32,149 nt of DNA from Limibacillus sp. (GCA_037379885.1 JARRJC010000034.1:1-32149); one strand, 5' to 3'. Counted from the first letter of the stretch, positions 1 to 7,764 are shown. The notes: generated by a model not told the origin, from the letters alone. A program made the numbers and translations.

Positions 1-109
1 CCTGCACCCATCAGGGCGCGCTCTCCTTCTCCTGGCGTCTGATCCTGGCGCCCGAAGAGATCCTCGACTATCTGGTCGCCCACGAGGTCGCGCACCTGGT
101 GGGTGCAGG
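1..109. repeat. 10-bp inverted repeat bounding a flipped 89-bp segment
   Basis: Bases 1-10 (cctgcaccca) and 100-109 (tgggtgcagg) are perfect reverse complements. The 89 bases between them encode, on the plus strand, the missing middle of the minus-strand metallopeptidase. This is either an assembly or library fold-back at a contig end, or a genuine small inversion. Confidence 0.8.
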
Positions 110-602
110 ACCCCCAGCGGCTTCTGGTGTCGCGCACCGTGACGCGGGTCACCTTGCGCTCCAGCCGCGCGGCCATCTCCCGGGCCCGCCAGACCAGCTC
201 GCTCTTGGCCTCGGCCTTCAGGTAGTCGGCGACACGCCGGGGCAGGTGTTCGGGCCTGCCGGAGACGTAGAGGCGCCCGGCCTCCCGCCAGACGCCGCGC
301 CGCGCTTCGGGCAGCGAGACGATCTCGTGCGTGACGCCCAGGATGGGAAGGCTGCCGCCCGGCTCGAAGGCGATGCGCCGGGGCAGGCGCTTCAGCCGTT
401 CGGCCAGCCAGCCCCGGTTCTTCTCGAGGAAGGCCAGCGCCTCCCGGTTGGAGAAACCCGGCGGCAAGGTCAGGGCCGCCGCGCCCTCGGCGGCGTCCAG
501 GCGCAGGATGACGCGGCGCGCGCGGCTGTTGCGCTTGACCTTCAAGGGCAAGCTGCGCCCCTCGATCTCCAGCGTTTCCGGTAAGTCTGGCTGACCCCAC
601 AT
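1..602 (-). CDS. YgjP/DUF45-family metallopeptidase (partial, 3' part inverted)
   Basis: Predicted zinc-dependent hydrolase of the YgjP/DUF45 (M48-like, SprT-type) family. The ATG at 602 opens a frame that runs to the window edge. Residues 1-168 look native: a basic N-terminal part (RNSRARRVILRL) and, near residues 161-168, the family motif SRWGSCTH. The next expected segment (QGALSFSWRLILAPEEI, then LVAHEVAHLV with the HExxH-type zinc site) is not on this strand. It lies on the plus strand at about bases 11-101. On the minus strand the frame continues beyond residue 168 as antisense of that segment, so the last 30 or so residues are not real protein. Flipping bases 11-99 would restore the family sequence in frame. 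The gene lies 59 bp downstream of the Ada-like gene on the same strand and may be co-transcribed with it. The family call is firm; the integrity of the gene is doubtful. Confidence 0.75.
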   Translation of the reverse strand, partial: MWGQPDLPETLEIEGRSLPLKVKRNSRARRVILRLDAAEGAAALTLPPGFSNREALAFLEKNRGWLAERLKRLPRRIAFEPGGSLPILGVTHEIVSLPEARRGVWREAGRLYVSGRPEHLPRRVADYLKAEAKSELVWRAREMAARLERKVTRVTVRDTRSRWGSCTHQVRDLVGDQIVEDLFGRQDQTPGEGERALMGA

Positions 603-661
603 GCCTTATCTTTTAGAGCGCGCGCCAGAGTCTCGGCAAGCAGGTCGTCTCGGCAAGCGCG

Positions 662-1519
662 TCAGGCTTTCCCCGCCAACTGCTTTTCGAGCGCGAGCAG
701 CGCTTCCTTGCGCGGCAGGCCCCAGCGGTAGCCGCCCAGGCCGCCGTCCGAACGCAGCGCCCGGTGGCAGGGGATCAGCAGCGAGACCGGGTTGGAGCCG
801 CAGGCCGTGCCGACCGCGCGCTGTCCCTGAGGCTGGCCCAGCGCCTCGGCGATCTGCCGGTAGCTGCGGGTCTCGCCCGGCGGGATCGCCAGCAGTTCCT
901 GCCAGACCCGGCGCTGGAAGGCGGTCATGCGGATGTCGAGCGGCAGCTCCAGGTGCGGCGCCTGGCCGGAGAGGTAATCGAGGATGTCCTCGACCGCGGG
1001 GGCGAGCAGCGCGTCGTCCCTCTGGATGACCCGGGCCTGCGGAAACTCTGCGCGCAGTTCGCGCTCCAGCGGCGCGTCCTCCCCCAGGGCGACGAAGCAG
1101 ACGCCCTTGGCGGTGGCGGCGACCAGCAGGCGGCCGAGGGTCGAGTCCACCAGGGTGAAGGCGATCTCCGCGCCCTTGCCGCCCTTGGCGTAGGAGGCGG
1201 GGGTCATGCCGAGCTGGCGCGCCGCGCGCTCGTAGACCCGGCTGGAGGAGCCGAAGCCCGCGCCGTAGGTGGCGCTGGCCACGCCCTCGCCCAGACGCAG
1301 TTCGGCGCGCAGCCGTTCGCCGCGCTTGGCGTCCAGGTACTCGCGCGGGGAGATGCCGAGGTGCTTCTTGAAGAGGCGTTGCAGGTGCCAGGGCGAGAGC
1401 CCGGCGGCCTCGGCCGTTTCGGCCAGCGTGGCGCCTTCCTCCAATCGGCTGTCGAGGAACAGGCAGGCGGCCTTCACGGCCTCAAGGGCGGGTTCGGGTT
1501 TTGTCATGGTGGCGGTCAT
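662..1519 (-). CDS. Ada-like HTH / methylated-DNA-protein cysteine methyltransferase
   Basis: Repairs O6-alkylguanine by transferring the alkyl group to its own cysteine, and probably also binds DNA as a regulator. Of 285 residues, about 10-110 form an AraC-type helix-turn-helix region (LSPWHLQRLFKKHLGISPREY), and about 118-280 form the methyltransferase. The active-site motif PCHR puts the acceptor cysteine at residue 251, preceded by the DNA-binding helix (GETRSYRQIAEALG). The N-terminal zinc domain of E. coli Ada, whose cysteine senses methylphosphotriesters, is absent. How the protein would be switched by methylation is therefore unclear. I chose the ATG at 1519 because it has an AGGA-type ribosome site just upstream. 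An in-frame GTG at 1549 is possible but has no good site. It lies between a SCO1 gene (97 bp upstream) and the metallopeptidase gene. Confidence 0.9.
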   Translation of the reverse strand: MTATMTKPEPALEAVKAACLFLDSRLEEGATLAETAEAAGLSPWHLQRLFKKHLGISPREYLDAKRGERLRAELRLGEGVASATYGAGFGSSSRVYERAARQLGMTPASYAKGGKGAEIAFTLVDSTLGRLLVAATAKGVCFVALGEDAPLERELRAEFPQARVIQRDDALLAPAVEDILDYLSGQAPHLELPLDIRMTAFQRRVWQELLAIPPGETRSYRQIAEALGQPQGQRAVGTACGSNPVSLLIPCHRALRSDGGLGGYRWGLPRKEALLALEKQLAGKA

Positions 1520-1583
1520 GGTTTCCTGGGCTCCGGCGTTGTCGATCACTATCGCTCAACAACGGTGTTAGCCGAAAGCCCCC

Positions 1584-1611
1584 GGCGCGCTCTATCCGAA
1601 GCTTGCGCGCC
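1584..1611 (-). terminator. Possible terminator hairpin after the SCO1 gene
   Basis: A perfect 7-bp GC-rich stem (ggcgcgc / gcgcgcc) with a 14-nt loop lies a few bases past the SCO1 stop. It has no clear T run, so a Rho-independent role is uncertain. Confidence 0.3.
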
Positions 1612-1616
1612 CTCGT

Positions 1617-2258
1617 TTAGCCCGCGATCTTGGCGAGCGCGGCCGCGATCTCCTCCGGCGGCGTGCCGTGGGTGAAGAGCCGTACGAAGTTACCCTCCGG
1701 GTCCATCAGGATGAAGGCGCTGGTGTGGTCCATCAGGTAGTCGTTCTCGCCCCGCTCGTCGCCCTTCTTCGCGAAGACGCGAAAGCCCTTGGCGACGGCG
1801 GCGATCTCCTCCGGCGAGCCGGTCAGGCCGATCAGGCGCGGGTGGAAGTGCACCACGTAGTCGGCGAGGACTTCCGGCGTGTCCCGCTCGGGATCGATGG
1901 TGATGAAGAGCGGTTGGATGCGCGCCGCCGCCTCGGGGTCCTGGCGCTCCAGACGGCTCATCGCCTGACCCATGACCGCCAGGCTGGTGGGACAGACGTC
2001 CGGGCAGAAGGTGTAGCCGAAATAATAGAGCCGGAAGGAGCCTGCGAAGTCGCTGCGCGATACCGTGGAGCCGTCCTGGCTGGTCAGGCTGTAGTCGACG
2101 CCCAGGCTGCTTTCCTGCCCGGCGGTCGAGCTGTCGAAGGAGCCGCCGTCCAGTTGTCCGCGCGGCTGCATGTAGAGCCAGCCCGCGAGGCCCAGCAGCA
2201 GGATCAGCAGGCCGATCAGGAAGATCACCAGGGCGCGGATCATGGGGTTCTGCGGCAT
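1617..2258 (-). CDS. SCO1/SenC/PrrC-family copper chaperone
   Basis: Membrane-anchored thioredoxin-fold protein that supplies copper to, or reduces, the CuA site of cytochrome c oxidase. Of 213 residues, about 8-29 form an N-terminal membrane anchor and the rest should face the periplasm. The copper ligands are visible: CPDVC (Cys85, Cys89) and the distal His178 in MDHTSAF. The ATG at 2258 has a near-perfect site (aaaggagg, 7-nt spacing) that overlaps the end of the upstream phosphatase gene, so the two are probably translated from one mRNA. In Rhodobacter the homologue (senC/prrC) sits in the regB/regA locus. Here regB/regA lie about 2.7 kb away, beyond the cobalamin genes, which suggests a shared respiratory or redox context. 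Confidence 0.9.
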   Translation of the reverse strand: MPQNPMIRALVIFLIGLLILLLGLAGWLYMQPRGQLDGGSFDSSTAGQESSLGVDYSLTSQDGSTVSRSDFAGSFRLYYFGYTFCPDVCPTSLAVMGQAMSRLERQDPEAAARIQPLFITIDPERDTPEVLADYVVHFHPRLIGLTGSPEEIAAVAKGFRVFAKKGDERGENDYLMDHTSAFILMDPEGNFVRLFTHGTPPEEIAAALAKIAG

Positions 2259-2271
2259 CGGGCGGCCTCCT

Positions 2272-2922
2272 TTAGCTTTGGGCGGCGTGGGGCCTGGGGT
2301 CCAGGTTGACCGTCACGACGCGCCAGGCCTCCGGCCCGTGGCCGCCTTCGGGCCAGTGCTGGATGCGGGTCACCGAGCAGTTGTCGATGGAAAAGCCCAG
2401 CGCGCGCTCCGGCGAGAGGTCGAGCGCCAGGGCGAGAGCGGCGCGGATGGTGCCGCCGTGGGCGAAGGCGACGATGTCCTCGCCCCGCCGCGCCAGCGAT
2501 ATCTCGCGGATCGCGGGATGCACGCGCTCCATCAGGTCGATGAAGGACTCGCCGCCCTTGGGCCGCGTCTCGGCGGGGGCCAGCCAGAAGCGGTGCCCCT
2601 CCGGCCCCGCCCGGGTCGAAAGTTCCTCATAGCGCAGGCCCTGCCACTCGCCGAAGTGCTGCTCGGCGAAGGCGGCCACGGGCTCCAGCGGCTCGCCGCC
2701 CGGGTTGCGGTGGCGCTGCACCGCCTCGGCGGTGTCGCGGGTGCGCCGCAGGTTGGAGGTGAGCCAGAGCGCGCCTTCCGGCAGAATCCGGGCGAGGCCG
2801 GTGAAGTAGCCCTCCTCCCCGCAGTCGCCGGGCAGGTCCGTTTGGCCATAGATGCGCCCGCCGTGGCTGGTCACGGGGGCGTGGCGGATCCACCACCAGG
2901 TCGTGGGCGCAGTCTCGCTCAT
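2272..2922 (-). CDS. cobC: Histidine phosphatase, probable alpha-ribazole phosphatase CobC
   Basis: 216-residue member of the phosphoglycerate mutase-like histidine phosphatase superfamily. The phosphorylated histidine is His14 in WIRHAPV, followed by the typical IYGQTDLPGD stretch and a TSNLRRTRDTAEA segment. The second catalytic histidine is in FAHGGTIRAAL. Sequence alone does not fix the substrate. Its place 88 bp downstream of cobS, with cobT divergent just beyond, makes dephosphorylation of alpha-ribazole phosphate (or adenosylcobalamin phosphate) in cobalamin nucleotide-loop assembly the best guess. Its stop lies 13 bp before the SCO1 start, so cobS-cobC-SCO1 look like one transcription unit. 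The RHG triad is RHA here, a common variant. Confidence 0.85.
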   Translation of the reverse strand: MSETAPTTWWWIRHAPVTSHGGRIYGQTDLPGDCGEEGYFTGLARILPEGALWLTSNLRRTRDTAEAVQRHRNPGGEPLEPVAAFAEQHFGEWQGLRYEELSTRAGPEGHRFWLAPAETRPKGGESFIDLMERVHPAIREISLARRGEDIVAFAHGGTIRAALALALDLSPERALGFSIDNCSVTRIQHWPEGGHGPEAWRVVTVNLDPRPHAAQS

Positions 2923-3010
2923 GAAGCTTTCCGCTCCTCGGTTTTGTCTCCAGCCCGCTAGATAAGGGCTTTGACGCCCGCCCGCAATCGCGACGGCTTG
3001 CCGCGCGGCA

Positions 3011-3793
3011 TCAGGAGTGCAGCATGGCCGCCACGCTCAGCACCGCCATCTCCGCCAGTTGCTCGGCCGCGCCCAGCACGTCGCCGGTGTAGCCCTGGAT
3101 CTGCCTCAGCGCGAGCCAGCGCAGCGCCAGGGCCGCCGCCGCTGCCGCCAGGATCAGCCCGAGGGCGGGCCCGAGCCCCAGGCCGGGACCGGCCAGCAAT
3201 AGCGTCAGCAGCACCCCGCCGCCCAAGGCGGTCCAGAGCACCGCGCCGCGCGGCGGCTCGTGGTAGGAGGCAAGGCCGGTGGTGTTGGCCTGGGGCGTCA
3301 CCGCCATGAAGCCGGGGATGACCGTGCGGCCCAGGATGTGCGCGACCGGCAGCACGGCCCAGAGCGCGCCGGCCTCGATGACGGCGGCCAGGGCCGCTGC
3401 GCGGATCGCGATGGAAAGGATCAGGGCCGCCGCCCCATAGGTGCCGGTGCGGCTGTCCTTCATGATCTCCAGCTTGCGCTGCCGCTCGAACGCGCCGCCG
3501 AAGCCGTCGGCCAGGTCGGTCAGGCCGTCCTCGTGGAAGCAGCCGGTCAAGAGGATCGACCCGCCGACGGCCAGCAGCGCCGCCAGCAGCGGCGGCGCTC
3601 CCGCCCAGAGCGCCAGGGCCGCGAGCCCCGCCGAGGCCAGGCCAATGCCGAGGCCGACGAACGGCAGGCAGCGGAGCGCGCGGCTCAGGTCCTTGGGTCC
3701 GATCTCTCCCCGGTAGCGCAGCGGCACGCGCGTGAAGAAGATCGTCGCGATGGTCAGATCGCGCTGGATCTCTTTGATGCCGCCGAACGCCAT
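3011..3793 (-). CDS. cobS: Adenosylcobinamide-GDP ribazoletransferase (cobalamin synthase)
   Basis: Integral membrane enzyme that joins adenosylcobinamide-GDP to alpha-ribazole (or its phosphate) to give adenosylcobalamin (phosphate). The 260-residue length is normal for the family. Recognisable parts are the N-terminal FFTRVPL motif, the acidic cluster HEDGLTDLADGFGG, the KDSRTGTYGA motif, and several alanine/leucine-rich membrane helices through the C-terminal half. The frame is open farther upstream, but ATG 3793 (MAFGG) is chosen because residues before it match nothing in the family and it leaves a 109-bp divergent gap to cobT. That gap is too short for a normal cobalamin riboswitch and I see none. 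Confidence 0.93.
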   Translation of the reverse strand: MAFGGIKEIQRDLTIATIFFTRVPLRYRGEIGPKDLSRALRCLPFVGLGIGLASAGLAALALWAGAPPLLAALLAVGGSILLTGCFHEDGLTDLADGFGGAFERQRKLEIMKDSRTGTYGAAALILSIAIRAAALAAVIEAGALWAVLPVAHILGRTVIPGFMAVTPQANTTGLASYHEPPRGAVLWTALGGGVLLTLLLAGPGLGLGPALGLILAAAAAALALRWLALRQIQGYTGDVLGAAEQLAEMAVLSVAAMLHS

Positions 3794-3902
3794 GTGACCC
3801 GCCCCTTGATCCCGGACTTGGGATTCCGTTGCCGTTGTGGAGGCTTTGCGGTTATCACTGCCGCCCGGGTTCGGCAAGTCACGATGAGAGAGGCCAGAGG
3901 CG

Positions 3903-4934
3903 ATGAGCAGCGACCAATCACCCGTCAGCTTCGAGGAAATCCGCAAGCTTCTGCGCGAGCTGCCGGGTCCCGACCTGGAGGCGGCGGCGCTCGCCGAGGA
4001 GCGGCAGGCGCAGCTGACCAAGCCCGCGGGCTCGCTCGGGCGGCTGGAGGAACTGGCGGTCTGGCTCGCCACCTGGCAGGGCCGCGCCCAGCCCTCGCTC
4101 GACCGGCCGCGCGTCGCGGTCTTCGCCGGCAATCACGGCGTGGCGGCGCAGGGCGTCTCCGCCTATCCGCCGGAGGTCACCCAGCAGATGGTGCGGAACT
4201 TCATTTCCGGCGGCGCGGCGGTGAACCAGCTGGCCGGGCTCGCCGACGCCGATCTCCGGGTCTACGAAATGGCGCTCGAAAGCCCGACCGGGGACATCTC
4301 CCAGGGGCCGGCCATGAGCGAGGAGGCCTGCGCGCGCGCCATGGCCTACGGCATGATGGCCGTGGAGGCGGGTTTCGACGTCATGGCGCTGGGCGAGATG
4401 GGCATCGCCAACACCACCAGCGCGGCGGCGCTTTGCCTGGCGCTCTTCGGCGGCAAGGCCGAGGACTGGGTCGGGCGCGGCACCGGGCTGGACGACCAGC
4501 GTCTGGTCCACAAGGCCGGCGTCGTCGCAGCAGCGCTCGAGGCGAACGCGGCGGCCAAGGGCGATCCCTTGGAGGTTCTGCGCTGCCTTGGCGGACAGGA
4601 GCTGGCCGCCATCGCCGGGGCGATCCTGGCGGCGCGTCTCGCCAAGACGCCAGTGCTGCTGGACGGCTTCGCCTGCACCGCGGCGGCGGCGGTGATCCAT
4701 GCCCTCGACCCGCGCGCGATCGATCACTGCCTGGTCTCCCACCGCTCCGCCGAGCAGGCCCACGCCAAGCTCTGCGAGGCGCTGGGCAAGAAGCCGCTGC
4801 TCGATCTGGACATGCGGCTGGGCGAGGCGTCGGGTGCGACGCTCGCCATCCTGCTCGCCAAGGCGGCGGCGGCCTGCCACAACGGCATGGCGAGCTTCGA
4901 GGACGCCGGGGTCAGCGGCCCGGCGGCCGGCTGA
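3903..4934 (+). CDS. cobT: Nicotinate-nucleotide:dimethylbenzimidazole phosphoribosyltransferase
   Basis: Makes alpha-ribazole-5'-phosphate from nicotinate mononucleotide and 5,6-dimethylbenzimidazole, supplying the lower ligand for CobS. The 343-residue length is typical. Visible family motifs are LTKPAGSLGRLE (about 38-49), FAGNHGVAAQGVSAYP, the glycine-rich NFISGGAAVNQLA, GEMGIANTTSAAAL, and the C-terminal LDMRLGEASGATLA. Glu308 in that last motif corresponds to the catalytic base. It is divergent from cobS and lies 14 bp before regB on the same strand, so cobT and regBA may share an mRNA. Confidence 0.95.
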   Translation: MSSDQSPVSFEEIRKLLRELPGPDLEAAALAEERQAQLTKPAGSLGRLEELAVWLATWQGRAQPSLDRPRVAVFAGNHGVAAQGVSAYPPEVTQQMVRNFISGGAAVNQLAGLADADLRVYEMALESPTGDISQGPAMSEEACARAMAYGMMAVEAGFDVMALGEMGIANTTSAAALCLALFGGKAEDWVGRGTGLDDQRLVHKAGVVAAALEANAAAKGDPLEVLRCLGGQELAAIAGAILAARLAKTPVLLDGFACTAAAAVIHALDPRAIDHCLVSHRSAEQAHAKLCEALGKKPLLDLDMRLGEASGATLAILLAKAAAACHNGMASFEDAGVSGPAAG

Positions 4935-4948
4935 GAAAGACGGGGCCC

Positions 4949-6325
4949 ATGGCGCGCTTCACGCCGCGCGGCGGCGTCCTTCTGGAGACCAGGCCCAGCG
5001 CCAGCCGAGTCCGGCTGCGCCTTCTGACCCGGATCCGCTGGGTCGCGGTGGTCGGGCAGGCGGGCGGCCTGCTCGCCGGGCAGTATCTCTTCGGGATCAC
5101 GCTGCCGCTTCTGCCCGCCTTCCTGGTGGTCGCCGTCTCGACCCTGCTGAACCTCCTGATCCAGCGTTACCGCCCCAGCGGGCTTTGGCTCGGAGACCGG
5201 GAGGCCGCGCTCTACCTGGGTTACGACCTGCTGCAACTGGGTGTGCTGCTGTCGCTGACCGGGGGCCTGACCAATCCCTTCGCGATCCTGATCCTGGCGC
5301 CGATCACGGTCTCCGCTTCGCTCCTGTCGCGCAGCGCGACCCTGGCGCTGTCGGCCATGGGGCTGGTCGCCGTCAGCCTGCTGGCGCTGGTCTACATCCC
5401 CTTGCCCTGGCATCAGTTCGGCGTGGAGATCCAGCCTCTCTATCTGGCGGGCCTCTGGGGGTCCCTGGTGATCGCGATCGTGTTCATCGCGGCCTACGTC
5501 TATTCCATGTCCTCAGAAGCGCAGACCCTCGCCAACGCACTGCGTGCGGCGGAGCTGGCCTTGGAGCGCGAGCAGCGCCTGTCCGCGGTGGGCGCGCTGG
5601 CCGCCGCCGCCGCGCACGAGCTGGGCACGCCGCTTTCCACCATCGCCCTGATCGCCCCGGACCTGGAGCGGGGCGCGCCCGATGAAGACTCGCTCGAACA
5701 GGACCTGGCTTTGCTCCAGGAGGAAAGCGCGCGCTGCCGCGAGATTCTCAATCGCCTGGTGGCCGATCCGGCCTCGGACGGCGGCGCGCCCTACCACAGG
5801 ATACCCGCCGAGGCGCTGGTGGAACTGGCGGCCAAGCCCTACCTGCGGGACGGCGTGGAGCTTGAGGTGCGCTGCCTGCCGCCCGAGGGCGAAAGCGCAG
5901 CGGATCAGCCGGGCGTGCGCCGTTCTCCAGCGCTGGTGCAGGGACTTGGCATGCTGCTCCAGAACGCCCTTCAGTTCGCGCAAGAGAAGGTCGAGGCGAC
6001 GCTCTCCTGGGATGCCGGAACGCTGCGCCTGACGCTGCATGACGACGGGCCGGGTTTCGACGCCGCCCGCCTGGAAAAGCTGGGACAGCCCTACGTGGGC
6101 GAGGGATCGCGCCGCCGGGCAGCCCGAGGCGAGCCCGACGGCCGGCAGGAAAGCCCGCACATGGGGCTCGGTATCTTCATCGCGCACGCCCTGCTGGCGC
6201 GAAGCGGCGCGCGCCTTCTGTTCGAGAATCACCCCGCAGGCGGGGCGACCGTTGAGATCACCTGGGATCGCGCCACATTGGATTTGCAAGACGAGGACCA
6301 AACTGCCGGGTTAAGATCAAGGTGA
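4949..6325 (+). CDS. regB: Redox sensor histidine kinase RegB/PrrB/ActS
   Basis: Membrane sensor kinase that responds to respiratory redox state and phosphorylates RegA. Of 458 residues, about 30-190 form six hydrophobic segments. The quinone-sensing heptapeptide GGLTNPF is intact at 105-111. The phospho-acceptor is His223 in the RegB-type H-box AAAAHELGTPLSTI. Cys263 in SARCREIL lies 40 residues after the histidine, the same spacing as the redox-active Cys265/His225 pair of Rhodobacter capsulatus RegB. The N-box (LLQNALQF) and G-box (DDGPGFD, then MGLGIFIA) are present. Between the G-boxes sits an Arg/Gly-rich lid of about 20 residues (GEGSRRRAARGEPDGRQE) that looks long. ATG 4949 starts where family similarity begins. 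The TGA stop overlaps the regA ATG by one base, indicating translational coupling. Confidence 0.93.
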   Translation: MARFTPRGGVLLETRPSASRVRLRLLTRIRWVAVVGQAGGLLAGQYLFGITLPLLPAFLVVAVSTLLNLLIQRYRPSGLWLGDREAALYLGYDLLQLGVLLSLTGGLTNPFAILILAPITVSASLLSRSATLALSAMGLVAVSLLALVYIPLPWHQFGVEIQPLYLAGLWGSLVIAIVFIAAYVYSMSSEAQTLANALRAAELALEREQRLSAVGALAAAAAHELGTPLSTIALIAPDLERGAPDEDSLEQDLALLQEESARCREILNRLVADPASDGGAPYHRIPAEALVELAAKPYLRDGVELEVRCLPPEGESAADQPGVRRSPALVQGLGMLLQNALQFAQEKVEATLSWDAGTLRLTLHDDGPGFDAARLEKLGQPYVGEGSRRRAARGEPDGRQESPHMGLGIFIAHALLARSGARLLFENHPAGGATVEITWDRATLDLQDEDQTAGLRSR

Positions 6326-6894
6326 TGAACGGGACACAAAGGGAAGAGGCCGCCGCCGTGGAGCTTGCCGCGAAAAGCCTGCTGATCTGTGACGACGACG
6401 AGCGTTTCGGCGAGCGCTTGGCGACGGCCATGGAACGGCGCGGGTTCCAGGTGCGCGTGGCCTCCTCGGTCGCCGCGGGAATCGAAGAGGCGCGCCGTGA
6501 TGCGCCTCACTATGCAGTGGTCGATCTGCGCCTGGGCGACGGCAGCGGCTTGGACGTGGTCCAGGCCGTGCACGACGCCAGGGAGGATGCGCGGGTCGTG
6601 GTGCTGACCGGCTACGGCAACATCGCGACCGCGGTCGCCGCCGTGAAGGTGGGGGCGGTGGACTACCTGCCCAAGCCCGCTGACGCCGACCAGATCGAGG
6701 CTGCCCTCCTGACCGAGGACGAGCTGCTGCCGCCGCCGCCGGAAAACCCCATGAGCGCCGACCGCGTCCGCTGGGAGCATATCCAGCGGGTCTACGAGCA
6801 GTGTGGCAACAACGTGTCGGAGACCGCCCGCCGCCTGCGCATGCACCGCCGCACCCTGCAGCGCATTCTTGCCAAGTACGCGCCCCGCGCCTAA
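6325..6894 (+). CDS. regA: Response regulator RegA/PrrA/ActR
   Basis: Cytoplasmic DNA-binding response regulator partner of RegB, a global controller of respiration, carbon and nitrogen metabolism in related bacteria. The receiver domain (about 15-125) has the acidic pocket LLICDDDE, the phospho-acceptor aspartate in VVDLRLGDGSGL, the switch threonine in VVLTGYG and the lysine in YLPKPAD. A proline linker (PPPPENP) leads to the Fis-type helix-turn-helix (about 145-188): GNNVSETARRLRMHRRTLQR, nearly invariant in the RegA family. The ATG at 6325 overlaps the regB stop. A GTG one codon earlier is also possible. With this start it has 189 residues, close to the usual 180-185. Confidence 0.95.
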   Translation: MNGTQREEAAAVELAAKSLLICDDDERFGERLATAMERRGFQVRVASSVAAGIEEARRDAPHYAVVDLRLGDGSGLDVVQAVHDAREDARVVVLTGYGNIATAVAAVKVGAVDYLPKPADADQIEAALLTEDELLPPPPENPMSADRVRWEHIQRVYEQCGNNVSETARRLRMHRRTLQRILAKYAPRA

Positions 6895-6912
6895 GCGCGA
6901 ATCTTTTCTTTA
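6886..6912 (+). terminator. Weak intrinsic terminator at the regA stop
   Basis: A 5-bp perfect stem (cgcgc / gcgcg) with loop ctaa straddles the regA stop codon and is followed by the T-rich stretch atcttttcttt. The short stem suggests partial termination. Confidence 0.4.
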
Positions 6913-6987
6913 TGAAAATTGCCACGGAGCCGTCACAAGCCGCTCCCGGTTCTCTGCTACCATGATGGCTCCTCTGAGGGAGAGGTC

Positions 6988-7755
6988 ATGCGACTGGCAC
7001 GAAGAGATGAGGCGCGGAACCCGCCGCCCGGCGTCGCCGCCGCGCCGCCCGGCACGCGGGTCTATGCGGTCGGCGACTGCCACGGCAGGCTCGACCTGCT
7101 GCGCCGTCTGGAGTCCGCGATCGCAAAGGACGCCGAGGCGGCCGCGCCGGAGCGGGCTGTGGTTGTCTATCTGGGCGACTACGTCGACCGGGGGCCGGAG
7201 TCCGCCGGGGTCATCGAGCACCTGATCGCCGAGCCGCTGACGGGCTTCGAGAGCGTCCATCTGATCGGCAACCACGAGGCCATGATGCTGGAGTTCCTGC
7301 GGCTGGGAGACGCCGCCGGGCTCATCTGGCTGATCAACGGCGGGGAGGAAACGCTCGCCAGCTATGGCGTCGATGTGGCGGGCGGGCGTGATTCAGACCG
7401 TCCGCTGAGCCGTCTGCGCGCCGACCTCGAAGAACGTTTGCCGGAGAGCCACCGCCGGTTCCTGGAAGGATTGCAGCGGACCCACCGCGAAGGCGGCTAC
7501 CTCTTCGTCCACGCGGGCGTCGATCCGCTGAGGCCCCTGGACAAGCAGGACCCGGAGGATCTGATCTGGATCCGCGAGCCCTTCCTCAATGACTCGAATG
7601 AACTCGGGCAGGTCGTGGTCCATGGCCACACGCCCTCGCGCCTGCCGGTCGAACGCCCGAACCGCATCGGCGTCGATACCGGGGCCGTCTACGGCGGCGC
7701 GCTCACCGCTGTGGTGCTGGAAGGCGCGACGCGCCGTTATCTGGAGGTGGCCTGA
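6988..7755 (+). CDS. PP2A-like metallophosphatase (serine/threonine phosphatase family)
   Basis: 255-residue calcineurin-like phosphoesterase with a complete two-metal site: GDCHG (Asp30, His32), GDYVDRG (Asp64), GNHE (Asn95, His96), the histidine in LFVHAGVDP, and HGHTP. This motif order is that of bacterial PrpA/PP2A-like protein phosphatases and of ApaH-like enzymes. The ORF cannot distinguish protein phosphate from dinucleoside polyphosphate as substrate. ATG 6988 has a strong purine-rich site (gggagagg) 4-5 nt upstream. An open frame extends 69 bp farther but resembles nothing in the family. It follows regA by 93 bp past a weak terminator. A role in reversing a phosphorylation signal is only a guess from position. 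Confidence 0.88.
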   Translation: MRLARRDEARNPPPGVAAAPPGTRVYAVGDCHGRLDLLRRLESAIAKDAEAAAPERAVVVYLGDYVDRGPESAGVIEHLIAEPLTGFESVHLIGNHEAMMLEFLRLGDAAGLIWLINGGEETLASYGVDVAGGRDSDRPLSRLRADLEERLPESHRRFLEGLQRTHREGGYLFVHAGVDPLRPLDKQDPEDLIWIREPFLNDSNELGQVVVHGHTPSRLPVERPNRIGVDTGAVYGGALTAVVLEGATRRYLEVA

Positions 7756-7764
7756 GCCGCATCC

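Noticed and set aside
3794-3902. Cobalamin riboswitch between cobS and cobT
   Set aside because: The gap is only 109 bp and divergent, and I see no B12-box-like sequence.
3260-4948. Very long open frame continuing upstream of regB through cobS and cobT
   Set aside because: Only the part from 4949 has RegB similarity. The rest is an Arg/Gly/Ala-rich shadow of cobS and cobT typical of GC-rich DNA.
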